From Odoribacter sp. Z80 (GTDB lineage Bacteria; Bacteroidota; Bacteroidia; Bacteroidales; Marinifilaceae), in the NCBI RefSeq assembly GCF_009935865.1, contig NZ_QWEL01000004.1, positions 62,001 through 126,000 on the forward strand: a stretch of DNA of 64,000 nt, in the 5' to 3' direction. The notes below the pieces were generated by a model. It saw only the letters and a list, made by a program, of their open reading frames with translations, did no database searches and was not told the DNA's origin. The number at the start of each line of letters is the position of its first letter. The first letter of the stretch is position 1. Made by a program: the position numbers and the translations under genes. Positions 27,607 through 36,127 of the stretch are shown piece after piece.

Positions 27607-28929
27607 CTATGGTTGCTGAAATTTATACTTCAATCCATATTCTTCCAGTTTGTTGTACAGTGTCGTACGTCCTATTCCGAGCAGTTCGGCGGCAACCTTG
27701 CGGTTCCCGTTCGCCTGCTTCAACGCGCGTAAGACACGCTCCTTGTCTTCCGCATCGCTGCGCAGGGCGAAGCTGACAGGTGAAGTCGCCCTCGTCACGG
27801 CAAGTTCCAGATGCTCTTTCGTGACAAGACCCGTCTGTGCCTGCAACACCGCACCCATGATTTTCTGACGAAGCTCGCGGACATTGCCCGGCCACGCATG
27901 GGTCAGCAATGTCTTGCGGGCTTCACCGTCAAAGCCGGTGACATCGCATTCCAGTTCCCGGTTCGCAATTTCACGGAAGAACTCAGCCAGCGGCATGACG
28001 TCCTCCTGACAGTCGCGCAACGGCGGGACGGTTATCTCGAAGTCATGCAGACGGTACAGCAAGTCCTGCCGGAAACGCTTTTCATTGACCGCCTTCTCCA
28101 GATCCTCGTTGGTGGCGGCGATGATGCGGACATTGAAACTACGGTCAGCGCTGTCACCTACCGGACGGTATCTTCGTTCCTGTATGGCTCGCAGAAGCAT
28201 CTGCTGGGTTTCCGGTGCGAGGTTGCCCACCTCGTCCAAAAACAGCGTGCCGCCTTCGGCTTCATGGAAATAACCTTTCTTGGCACTGTCTGCGCCCGTG
28301 AACGCCCCTCTGACGTGTCCGAAGAAAGCCGACGGCGCAAGTTCTTTGGTGAGCGAACCGCAGTCCACAGCCACAAACGGCTTTCCTGCCCGCTTGCCTT
28401 TATCGTGCAGCAGGTGGGCGATATGCTCCTTGCCCGTGCCGTTCTCCCCGAATATCAGCACGCTCATGTCGGTTGGGGCTACCAGCCTTATTCGCTTCAT
28501 GATGGCTTGGAACGCCGAGCCGTCACGCGAGAATACCGGCATACGGCTTCTCCCGATACTCCGTTCTTTTAATATGGTACGGAGCAAAGGGACGAGTTTG
28601 TCCTCCACAAGCTGCTTGGGTATGTAGTCCAGCGAGCCGAGTTTCATGCTTTCCACCGCCGTATGCACTTCGGCATAGTCGGTCATGATGACAAAGGGCT
28701 GCATCCTGCCCTCCTTGCGCATCCAGCGCAAAAGGTCGATACTGTTGCCGTCGGGCAGACGCAGGTCGGAAACCACGATGTCCCCGTCTGCGGCCTGTTG
28801 CAGAAGTTTCTTTGCTGTTGAGAGGTGGAATGCCTTCACGGTACGGAATCCCTCGCCTGCCAGCAGGTTGCAGACAAACTCGCAATATACGATGTTATCC
28901 TCCACCACGATAATTTTTGTTTTATCCAT
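27607..28929 (-). CDS. rteB: RteB-like sigma-54-type response regulator
   Basis: The 440-aa protein has a receiver domain (phospho-acceptor Asp55 in VVSDLRLPDG), an AAA+ domain with Walker A GENGTGKE, the GAFTGADSAKKG loop and LFLDEVGNL, then a Fis-type HTH (NRKVAAELLGIGRTTLYNKL). This is the layout of RteB of CTnDOT, which with RteA activates rteC and so the excision and transfer functions. It overlaps rteA by 8 bases. Its stop lies about 205 bases from the left end of the element. I see no rteC in the window. Confidence 0.92.
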   Translation of the reverse strand: MDKTKIIVVEDNIVYCEFVCNLLAGEGFRTVKAFHLSTAKKLLQQAADGDIVVSDLRLPDGNSIDLLRWMRKEGRMQPFVIMTDYAEVHTAVESMKLGSLDYIPKQLVEDKLVPLLRTILKERSIGRSRMPVFSRDGSAFQAIMKRIRLVAPTDMSVLIFGENGTGKEHIAHLLHDKGKRAGKPFVAVDCGSLTKELAPSAFFGHVRGAFTGADSAKKGYFHEAEGGTLFLDEVGNLAPETQQMLLRAIQERRYRPVGDSADRSFNVRIIAATNEDLEKAVNEKRFRQDLLYRLHDFEITVPPLRDCQEDVMPLAEFFREIANRELECDVTGFDGEARKTLLTHAWPGNVRELRQKIMGAVLQAQTGLVTKEHLELAVTRATSPVSFALRSDAEDKERVLRALKQANGNRKVAAELLGIGRTTLYNKLEEYGLKYKFQQP

Positions 28930-31231
28930 TGTTGTATTTCTTCCTTTCTTCTTTTGCCAGCCGGATTATCTCCGAACCCTTATCCAATACGGCAGTCACT
29001 GCATTATGTATTGCTTCCCAATCAGATGTGCTTTCGTCATGAAGCAACACGTAAAGTTTCCTTAACGGTTGGTCGGCACGAAGTATCTCCCACGAACTGC
29101 GCAGGTGGTGAGTAAGGGCAGCCAATTCTTGAAGGTCTTTCCGTCGTTCCGCATCCCTGATTGCCTGCATTTCCTTTTCGGTTTCCGTTATCAGCTTATC
29201 CAGCATGACGGATTCATTGCCGTAGGACAGCAGGGAGGTAAAATCCGGCTTTTCGTCCGATTTGCCTTTAATGGCGCATTTGTCGGAAACTTCCATCAGC
29301 TCCGATATGGAGAACGGCTTGAACAGGCATCCAGTAAATCCACGCCCTATAAGTTCCTCCCTGCTGCAACTGCCAGAAGCGGTTGTCACGACTACCGGGA
29401 TAGTCTTTGAATTGCCAACGTTGGAGGTGCGCAACAGTTCCAACAGTTCGAAGCCGTTGATTTCCGGCATGTTCAGATCCGTCAGAAGCAGGCTGTATTC
29501 TTTCCGGCGTATCATTTCCATCAGTTCCGCAGCATCGGTGCAGGTATCGCAGTGTATCCCTTCCTGTACATACATTTCTTTCAACATCAGAAGAAGCACT
29601 TCGTCATTGTCGATGGCAATGACATTATGGAATGTATGGTTATGATGAATCTGTGTTTGATTTATCTGTTCCGGCAGTTCCCCGGCTGTCTGCATAGGTA
29701 TTTCCACCATGAAACGGCTGCCTTTGCCTTTCTCGCTCTCCAGCCGTATCGTGCCGCCGAGCATCGCCACGATACGCTGAACGATGGACAGTCCCAACCC
29801 GAAACCGTCTTTTGTGGCGGCGTTTGAAAGACGTTCAAACGCGCCGAACACGCGTTGCTGTTCCTCGTTGGTCATTCCCGTGCCCGTATCTTCGACGATA
29901 AGTTTCAGGATGCTGTTATCGTAGTCCGTTCTCAGGGAAACGCCACCGTTCTCCGTGAACTTGATGGCGTTGGACAGCAGGTTGTTGCCGATTTGCAGGA
30001 TACGTTCCTTGTCGGTCAGGACGACTGTATCCGTTTGATTGGTTATGGTCAGAGCCAGCCCCTTGTTCATGGCGATGGGTGTAAACTCCGTTTCAAGAAT
30101 GTGCGTGATTGCCGAAATCCGGCAAGGAGAGAAATTCGGCTGTTCCTTGCCGTTATCCAGACGGAAGAAACTCAGCAGAGTGTTGAGCATTTCGCGCATC
30201 CGGTCGGAAGAGTGCCGGATATTTTGAGCATACACTTTGATTTTGTCCGTGTTACAATCTTTCTGCATCAACCCGGCATAGCCTGTGATTGCCGTCAGCG
30301 GTGTGCGCAGCTCATGGGTGATGGTATGAACCGCTTTCTTGCGGGAGGCTATCAGTGCCTCGTTCTGTTCAATAGACTTTTGCAGTTGCCCGATTAAATC
30401 CGTCGTTTCTTGTTTGTATCGCTTGATACGGTTGATATTTCGATGGATGATGATATAAGAAATGACCAATAGCAATAGAACGAATCCTGTCAAGCCGCCA
30501 ATTTGAAAGAACGACCGTTCCCGCATGGCGGCTATCTCATCTCCCCTCTTTTGCAAGTCAGCTTGTATTTTTCCATCTATTTGGCGAATCAAACTTTGTA
30601 ACTGACGGTTAAGTTCGGCATTTCGTGCAGCAAGACTGTCAGCGTGTTCCGATAAACGGCGGCTTTGCGCTTGTTGTTCGGCTATCATATTCCGGTCAAG
30701 AGAATGGAGCATCGTGGTAGTCACGGTGGGCTTTGCTTCCTCCTTTTTACCAAAGATACCCAAGAAGCCCTTTCGCTTCGGTTTCTTGGGTTGTTCTTGC
30801 GTACTTTTATATACGATTTCAGGCACTTGACGGGCTATCATTTCTTTGATGCTTTTCTGTTCATCAAGCATCTGTACAATTCGTCGCATTTGTTTTTCTT
30901 TATCCTCTAAAAGATAGCGTACACTGTCAATGCGTTCAGACGGGTAGATAGACGTGAAATAATATAGCATACTATCCAAAGCCATACGCTGCAAATGATA
31001 ATTTGCAATATCTTTATCTTCCCATTCCAATATTGTTTCTCCTAACAGAGAAAATCCTGTTAAGCGAAAGTTTAATTCATTAACATGTCGGCGCAACTCA
31101 TCAGTGGTTCGGTTCTCCTTCTCTAATACTTCAAGCTTTTTCCATTCATACTGATAGCAATATATAATCATTCCTATTAGTATGAATATTAGAATATAGC
31201 CACATGATATTAGCTTGCGGATTGAAATCAT
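28922..31231 (-). CDS. rteA: RteA-like hybrid sensor histidine kinase
   Basis: The 769-aa protein runs: membrane helix near 7-27, an extracytoplasmic coiled region, second helix near 255-275, HisKA (His in TITHELRTPLTAITGYAG), HATPase, a receiver domain (LLLTDLNMPEINGFELL) and a C-terminal Hpt-like His (LTHHLRSSWEI). This matches RteA, partner of RteB. I chose Met 31231 because it begins the helix and lies 4 bases after the stop of the upstream hydrolase. Longer in-frame starts would overlap that gene. In CTnDOT the gene before rteA is tetQ. Here it is an unrelated alpha/beta hydrolase. Confidence 0.9.
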   Translation of the reverse strand: MISIRKLISCGYILIFILIGMIIYCYQYEWKKLEVLEKENRTTDELRRHVNELNFRLTGFSLLGETILEWEDKDIANYHLQRMALDSMLYYFTSIYPSERIDSVRYLLEDKEKQMRRIVQMLDEQKSIKEMIARQVPEIVYKSTQEQPKKPKRKGFLGIFGKKEEAKPTVTTTMLHSLDRNMIAEQQAQSRRLSEHADSLAARNAELNRQLQSLIRQIDGKIQADLQKRGDEIAAMRERSFFQIGGLTGFVLLLLVISYIIIHRNINRIKRYKQETTDLIGQLQKSIEQNEALIASRKKAVHTITHELRTPLTAITGYAGLMQKDCNTDKIKVYAQNIRHSSDRMREMLNTLLSFFRLDNGKEQPNFSPCRISAITHILETEFTPIAMNKGLALTITNQTDTVVLTDKERILQIGNNLLSNAIKFTENGGVSLRTDYDNSILKLIVEDTGTGMTNEEQQRVFGAFERLSNAATKDGFGLGLSIVQRIVAMLGGTIRLESEKGKGSRFMVEIPMQTAGELPEQINQTQIHHNHTFHNVIAIDNDEVLLLMLKEMYVQEGIHCDTCTDAAELMEMIRRKEYSLLLTDLNMPEINGFELLELLRTSNVGNSKTIPVVVTTASGSCSREELIGRGFTGCLFKPFSISELMEVSDKCAIKGKSDEKPDFTSLLSYGNESVMLDKLITETEKEMQAIRDAERRKDLQELAALTHHLRSSWEILRADQPLRKLYVLLHDESTSDWEAIHNAVTAVLDKGSEIIRLAKEERKKYNNG

Positions 31232-31235
31232 AAAT

Positions 31236-32615
31236 TTAATGAGGTTTGAAGGAGATAAAATCAACAATGTCCTGAAGGACTTCGGGGGAGATCGTTTCCT
31301 CAATTGTGCCGTATTCCTGTACTGCGCCCGTTTGAGCGTGCTGGAAAAAGTGATTAAGTCCGGGATAAAGTTTCACGGTCGCTTTCGGGGCGAGTCGTTG
31401 CATTTGAGGCATATTCAGTTCTGGGCGAACTTGTATATCTTTTTCTCCGTATAGTGCGAATACAGGGCAATCCGTATCTGCAATGCTTTCCGCCGGTGAA
31501 AAACCGATATAGAAATTTAACCACGGGTTATTGTCGGCTGCAATCTTTTTCAGATTGGCTTTCAAAGATGTGTGAACGGGAGTATTCTTCCAATTTGCAC
31601 ATATAGCCTCAATATTTCCAACTGCCATATTGTTACCCTCCCTTATTTTCAGTTCATACATCTTGCGCAATGCTTCAACATAATCCGATACAATATCCGC
31701 CGGCATGTTGCCTTGTTCCAGCATTGTTGCACTCTGGTCTATCAATACCGAGTCACCTCGAACCGCCTGTGCGCCAATGGCAATAATGAAATTCGGATTT
31801 GAGAATAATCCCGAATTGTTCTCTGCTCCCAGTATAAATGCCACTGCCGCTCCCTCGCTATGCCCCAATATTCCGACATTTTTGAATTTCATTTCTTTGC
31901 GCAGGTATTCCATTGCCGTTTTCGCATCTCGTGCAAAATCTTCAGTGGTGGCATTTTTGCCGTCGCCGGTTGATTCTCCATATCCTCGGTCATCATATCG
32001 TAAGGTTGCAACGCCGTTTCGGGCAAGGTAATCGGCGATGACAGCAAACGGCTTATGTCCGTATATTTCTTCATCGTGGTTTTGCAATCCGCTACCGGTA
32101 ATCATTACGATAACCGGAGTTGTCTCATTAAAACCTTCAGGTAAAGTAAGTGTCCCAGCGAGAGTAACACTATCTGATAAGTTATTGAAATGCAACTCCT
32201 TTATAGTGTATGGATATGGTGGCTTAGGCGTTTGAGGCCGCTTTAATTCCTCAATGCCCGGAAATAATTCAAGATTGGTACTCATTGTTCCTTGTGTGTA
32301 TTTCCCCATGAGTTTTCCATCTTGTTTTCGTCCGGTAAACGTCAATCCGATGCGTCTAACCATTACATTTACAGAATCCGCCGAAATGAAATTCACTTCT
32401 CCGGCTATTCCGTATGCTCCCTGATCCGGAGAATCAAGCGTTACGGATGGGGTGCCATCTTCTTCTGTCTTGAAATTGAAAACAATCTTTAATACCACTT
32501 GTGGAGTTATCTTCAGCGTACCATGCCATGCACCCGAAATATTATCATCGGAAGCCATGATGTTTAACATGGAACAGGTGGTTAAAATAGTTGCAATTAT
32601 TATTCTTTTCATCAT
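31236..32615 (-). CDS. Secreted alpha/beta hydrolase (serine aminopeptidase/S9-like)
   Basis: The 459-aa protein has a signal peptide (about residues 1-21), an N-terminal beta-rich domain to about residue 120, and an alpha/beta hydrolase domain with oxyanion-region ITGSGLQNHDE, RYDDRGYGES, the nucleophile elbow GHSEG (Ser253) and a late LNHFFQHAQTG His. Substrate is unknown; esterase or peptidase activity is a family-level inference. It is 7 bases from the META-domain gene upstream and only 4 bases from rteA downstream, so rteA-rteB is apparently read from the cargo transcript. Confidence 0.85.
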   Translation of the reverse strand: MMKRIIIATILTTCSMLNIMASDDNISGAWHGTLKITPQVVLKIVFNFKTEEDGTPSVTLDSPDQGAYGIAGEVNFISADSVNVMVRRIGLTFTGRKQDGKLMGKYTQGTMSTNLELFPGIEELKRPQTPKPPYPYTIKELHFNNLSDSVTLAGTLTLPEGFNETTPVIVMITGSGLQNHDEEIYGHKPFAVIADYLARNGVATLRYDDRGYGESTGDGKNATTEDFARDAKTAMEYLRKEMKFKNVGILGHSEGAAVAFILGAENNSGLFSNPNFIIAIGAQAVRGDSVLIDQSATMLEQGNMPADIVSDYVEALRKMYELKIREGNNMAVGNIEAICANWKNTPVHTSLKANLKKIAADNNPWLNFYIGFSPAESIADTDCPVFALYGEKDIQVRPELNMPQMQRLAPKATVKLYPGLNHFFQHAQTGAVQEYGTIEETISPEVLQDIVDFISFKPH

Positions 32616-32622
32616 TGTAAAA

Positions 32623-33423
32623 CTATTGCTTTGTTAGCTCCATTAATATATGACCATACGTATCTTTCAGATACAGCACAGTGTTATTTTTTAGCTCGTA
32701 TGACTTGACACAATGTAGATTTGCTTCAATGCTTCTTTCCAATTCCATATCATCACAAGATATTATACCCTCTACAGCCTTTTCAGTCATGGATATGTTG
32801 GAGAAGGACAAAATGTTTTTATCCTCTACAAAATTTCCTGATATAATGTTACAGTCAGTGGTGCAGACAAATCCGGTATTGTTCAACTGTAAAATACAGT
32901 CCGATTCCTCGTTTACGTCAGTTAGTTCATTTGAAGCTGTGACAATGCTGTTGTATTTTTCAAGTCGCCATTTTCCACACAAACTTTCATCCGGTGAGTC
33001 ATAACTGATTAGTTCCATCAATATATGACCCTTATCATCCTTCAATACCAAAATGGTATCATCCGTAATCTCGTATGATTTGATACATGGCAAATTAAAT
33101 ACTATGCTCCTTTCCACCATCATGTCATCACAAGCTAATTCGGTAAAAGATATACCAGAGAATTTCAAGGTGTTTTTGCTTTTCTCAAAACAGCCGGAGA
33201 TGGTATTGCAATCGGTGGTACAATGGAATACTCCGGTGTTGTCAAGTTGCAATACATAATCACAATTTCCATTTACCTGTGTCAGCCCGTATGACGAAGT
33301 GGCGATACAGTTGTATTTCTCAAGTCGCCATTCCCTGTACAGAGCATTATCTGACTGGGCATTGCATGAGCCTGCTAATATGGCTAATACAAGCATTATT
33401 GCTATAAGGATGTTTGTTTTCAT
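32623..33423 (-). CDS. Lipoprotein with two tandem META-like domains
   Basis: The 266-aa protein has a lipoprotein signal with lipobox LAGSC near residue 19. It is internally duplicated: residues of about 28-140 and 150-266 each contain WRLEKYN, a CTTDCN-IS-G motif, an EL/EK-C-DDM-ERSI motif and end in KGHILMEL or YGHILMEL. Spacing and motif order resemble META/HslJ-type domains, sometimes linked to heat or antibiotic stress. It probably sits on the outside of a membrane. The 4 bp to 7 bp junctions with its neighbours suggest co-translation in one transcript. Confidence 0.7.
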   Translation of the reverse strand: MKTNILIAIMLVLAILAGSCNAQSDNALYREWRLEKYNCIATSSYGLTQVNGNCDYVLQLDNTGVFHCTTDCNTISGCFEKSKNTLKFSGISFTELACDDMMVERSIVFNLPCIKSYEITDDTILVLKDDKGHILMELISYDSPDESLCGKWRLEKYNSIVTASNELTDVNEESDCILQLNNTGFVCTTDCNIISGNFVEDKNILSFSNISMTEKAVEGIISCDDMELERSIEANLHCVKSYELKNNTVLYLKDTYGHILMELTKQ

Positions 33424-33424
33424 C

Positions 33425-33769
33425 TCATTTGCGTTTTATGGTCTGACATTTTCGCTTGCTCATTTCCTCTGCATACGCTATTTCTCCGTGTTCCCGAATA
33501 TAGCTGATACAAGCCGGGCGGTCGGAGTTAAAGAGCAATGCGAACACTTTGCTTATAAAGTTGGAATAGATTTTACACTCTCTTACGTCACGCTCGCACT
33601 CGGCACAGGTATGATAGCCTTTGCTTATGCAGCATTGGCGGATTTTACACCACGATGCTTTCTCGTTGTTCTTGCATCCGGGGCATTTGCCAGACAAGAA
33701 TTTGCGGCACCCTCCACAATACAGCCCACAGGCGGCTATATTGTCTTTACTTGCTGTTATACTTTTCAT
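33425..33769 (-). CDS. DUF3795 cysteine-rich protein, copy 2
   Basis: A 114-aa protein starting at ATG 33769 (the longer reading uses a TTG). It has about ten Cys, including ACGLYCGGCRKFL, GKCPGC and WCKIRQCC, typical of DUF3795 and suggestive of metal binding. It is a paralogue of the gene just upstream: both start MKSITA and share the CGL-C-C core. Function is unknown. Confidence 0.7.
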   Translation of the reverse strand: MKSITASKDNIAACGLYCGGCRKFLSGKCPGCKNNEKASWCKIRQCCISKGYHTCAECERDVRECKIYSNFISKVFALLFNSDRPACISYIREHGEIAYAEEMSKRKCQTIKRK

Positions 33770-33771
33770 AT

Positions 33772-34203
33772 TCAATGTTTTCTATCTGTATATCTTTTAC
33801 CACAGCCATAACATATACCGTCATGAACTGATATGATCCTTCCGCAATCAGAACAAGTCCAACGCTCTTTCTCCCTTTGCAGGAATTTTTCTATACCATT
33901 TTCTCTGATAAAGGCAAGATTGCCCATAAGCGATTCTATCATCGGATAGGCGTTGGCATACCAGCACTCCTTATCAACAATCTCCCTGCATGGATATTGA
34001 GGACATTTGTCACAGAACCCGTCCGGCAGTGTTTTCCGTATTTCGCACTTTACAATCTTACATAGATTGGCGCAATACTCACCTCTGTAACCCTCATTCC
34101 GGCAACCAATGCAAGGGATTTCTTTTCGCAGTGCTTCGCTGCACACAGCACAGTTCAGCCCGCATGGGGCAATCTTGTTTCTATCTGCTGTTATACTTTT
34201 CAT
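33772..34203 (-). CDS. DUF3795 cysteine-rich protein, copy 1, with extra zinc ribbon
   Basis: A 143-aa protein starting at ATG 34203. The first 70 residues carry the DUF3795 core (APCGLNCAVCSEAL, PCIGC, CANLCKIVKCEIRK, FCDKCPQYPC). The C-terminal end has a zinc-ribbon pattern, CSDCGRI then CYGCGKRY. It is larger than its downstream paralogue because of that ribbon. The next gene starts 2 bases after its stop. Role unknown. Confidence 0.72.
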   Translation of the reverse strand: MKSITADRNKIAPCGLNCAVCSEALRKEIPCIGCRNEGYRGEYCANLCKIVKCEIRKTLPDGFCDKCPQYPCREIVDKECWYANAYPMIESLMGNLAFIRENGIEKFLQREKERWTCSDCGRIISVHDGICYGCGKRYTDRKH

Positions 34204-34215
34204 ATTCAAAGTTTT

Positions 34216-34626
34216 CTAAATGATTTCATGCACAAACTCTCCTTCATACCAGACGGTAGCGGATTCGCCTATAAACCGTAGTAGCACAAAGTTGGGGTCT
34301 GTCGGGCCTTGTGGATAATGACGATACATCCATTCCTCCCAAAGTTCTTTACGTTTCTTATCGTCAGTAACTATTTTCACCAAACCGGTCATTACCATCG
34401 ACCGACCTTTTTCAAAATAGCATAGCCCCGCTTTCGGGTTATTCATGAACTGGGCGAATTTGACTGAATCTGCACCTGTTGAGACCCATATCTCGTTGAT
34501 TCCGGAAGAATGTATTTTGCACATAGGCACGGGCCTGGGAAATCCGTCACCATCAACAGATGCAAGAACAAGATCCTCGCACCGTTCAAGCACTTGGGCC
34601 ATCCGTTGTTCTAATGATTTATCCAT
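34216..34626 (-). CDS. Pyridoxamine 5'-phosphate oxidase-like (FMN split barrel) protein
   Basis: A 136-aa split-barrel flavin-binding protein: LASVDGDGFPRPVPMCKI, EIWVSTGADS, NPKAGLCYFEKG and a final FVLLRFIGESATVWYEGEF. Such proteins bind FMN or F420-like cofactors and are often annotated as general stress proteins. It closely resembles the C-terminal half of the gene at 41539-42219 in the same island, so this domain occurs twice. It is 18 bases downstream of the MATE gene. Confidence 0.85.
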   Translation of the reverse strand: MDKSLEQRMAQVLERCEDLVLASVDGDGFPRPVPMCKIHSSGINEIWVSTGADSVKFAQFMNNPKAGLCYFEKGRSMVMTGLVKIVTDDKKRKELWEEWMYRHYPQGPTDPNFVLLRFIGESATVWYEGEFVHEII

Positions 34627-34644
34627 TGTCTTAATTTTATTCGT

Positions 34645-36036
34645 TCAAATCATTTTTATTGTTAACTCTTGCTGACGTTTATACCGCATATATACTGCAA
34701 CCGTTAAAATACAGGCTATAAAATCAGCCAAAGGAATACTTAGCCAGACTCCGTCAAGCCTCAAATCAAATATTTCAGGCAGCAGAAATATCAAGGGAAT
34801 GAAAAATCCTATTTGGCGTATGAGCGACAAGACAATACTCGTTTTCGGCTTGCCAATAGACTGGAAAAAGTTTGTTATCATAGTCTGCATGGCCATAACC
34901 GGAAACATCAAGGCACAGATACGAAGACCTGCTACTGCAATGTCATTAAGTGCAGTTTCGTTTGAGAACAACTGTATAATCGGGCGAGCCCCCATTTCAC
35001 ACAGTAAAAACACGGAGAACATGAAAGCAAAAGCTATTGTCAACCCGGTGTTCATGGCTTTGTCAACCCGTTCTGTCTGACCGGCTCCGAAATTGTACCC
35101 TATGATGGGCTGCATACCGACAGCCAAACCGATAATTATCATTGAGAACAGCATATAGATTCGGCTGACTATGCCGTATGCTCCAATCGCAAAGTCGCCA
35201 CCGTAAAATCCGAATCTGTTAATAAGGGCAATGCTTATAGATGCCGAGCAAAGATTCAATATAAACGGTGGTGTTCCCAGTTTCATGATTTCTCCGGATA
35301 GCCGGAAATTGCACCTGAAACGGCTTTGCTGAAAATGTATTTTATTTGATTTCATAGAGAAGTGCCTTACGACCCATACAAGTCCGACTACCTGCGATAT
35401 GACTGTGGACATGGAGGCTCCCTTGATGCCAAACTCAAATACAAAAATGAATATCGGTGTCAAAACCAGATTTAGCCCGACGGTCAGCAGAGTGGACTCC
35501 AATGATTTTTTTGGGAAACCGTTTCCGCGAAGCAAGTTATTAAGGCTTAAAAACAGAAATGTTATCGGATTGGCGCAGAGCAATATTCCAATATATTCCC
35601 GTGCATACGGAAGCGTGGCTTCACTTGCACCGAAAAAGTATAGTACAACATCCAGATTAAGATATGTAATCCATCCCGTCAGGATGCTGATTACGAAACC
35701 CAAAATCACCACGGTATGCAGAATATCGGTTGCCTGTTCATATTGCCTGCGTCCCAGACAGATGGAGGTCAGCGTGGTTCCGCCAATCCCGACAAGCGTA
35801 TTGAAAGCAATCAGGCAATTCATCATGGGGAAAGTGACTGCAAGCCCGGAAATAGCCAGTGTACCGACACCGTTTCCGATAAATATACTGTCAATAAGAT
35901 TGTACAGTGATACGGCAGCCAGATTGATTATGGCCGGTATGGAATATTGAAGCACCAACCTCCCTATTGGAGCTGCTTGGAACTGGCGGTATTTCTCTTG
36001 TGATATGTCTTGCATTGTCCGGATTGACTCTTTCAT
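34645..36036 (-). CDS. MATE family multidrug efflux transporter
   Basis: The 463-aa protein has about 12 membrane helices in two halves, with repeated motifs such as GIGGTTLTSICLGRR in the first half and GMQPIIGYNFGAG in the second. MATE pumps use Na+ or H+ gradients to expel drugs and toxins through the cytoplasmic membrane. It lies 91 bases downstream of the BlaR1-like gene, and a perfect 10-bp inverted repeat sits just before its start codon. The drug range cannot be inferred. Confidence 0.92.
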   Translation of the reverse strand: MKESIRTMQDISQEKYRQFQAAPIGRLVLQYSIPAIINLAAVSLYNLIDSIFIGNGVGTLAISGLAVTFPMMNCLIAFNTLVGIGGTTLTSICLGRRQYEQATDILHTVVILGFVISILTGWITYLNLDVVLYFFGASEATLPYAREYIGILLCANPITFLFLSLNNLLRGNGFPKKSLESTLLTVGLNLVLTPIFIFVFEFGIKGASMSTVISQVVGLVWVVRHFSMKSNKIHFQQSRFRCNFRLSGEIMKLGTPPFILNLCSASISIALINRFGFYGGDFAIGAYGIVSRIYMLFSMIIIGLAVGMQPIIGYNFGAGQTERVDKAMNTGLTIAFAFMFSVFLLCEMGARPIIQLFSNETALNDIAVAGLRICALMFPVMAMQTMITNFFQSIGKPKTSIVLSLIRQIGFFIPLIFLLPEIFDLRLDGVWLSIPLADFIACILTVAVYMRYKRQQELTIKMI

Positions 36037-36051
36037 TATTAATGATACAGG

Positions 36052-36079
36052 GTATGCCGTATCTTACAGTACGGCATAC
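36052..36079. promoter_or_regulatory. Perfect inverted repeat before the MATE gene
   Basis: GTATGCCGTA (36052-36061) pairs perfectly with TACGGCATAC (36070-36079) with an 8-base loop, ending 15 bases from the MATE ATG (36036). There is no T-run on the minus strand, so it is unlikely to be a plain terminator. An operator or a leader hairpin controlling translation is possible. Confidence 0.55.
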
Positions 36080-36127
36080 TCCAAGTATCAGATAAGATAT
36101 TTGTACTATTGGTATTTCTTCCTGTTT

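Noticed and set aside
28685-30910. Long plus-strand frames opposite rteA and rteB (for example 29855-30397)
   Set aside because: They mirror the codon pattern of the well-supported minus-strand genes and show no family features.
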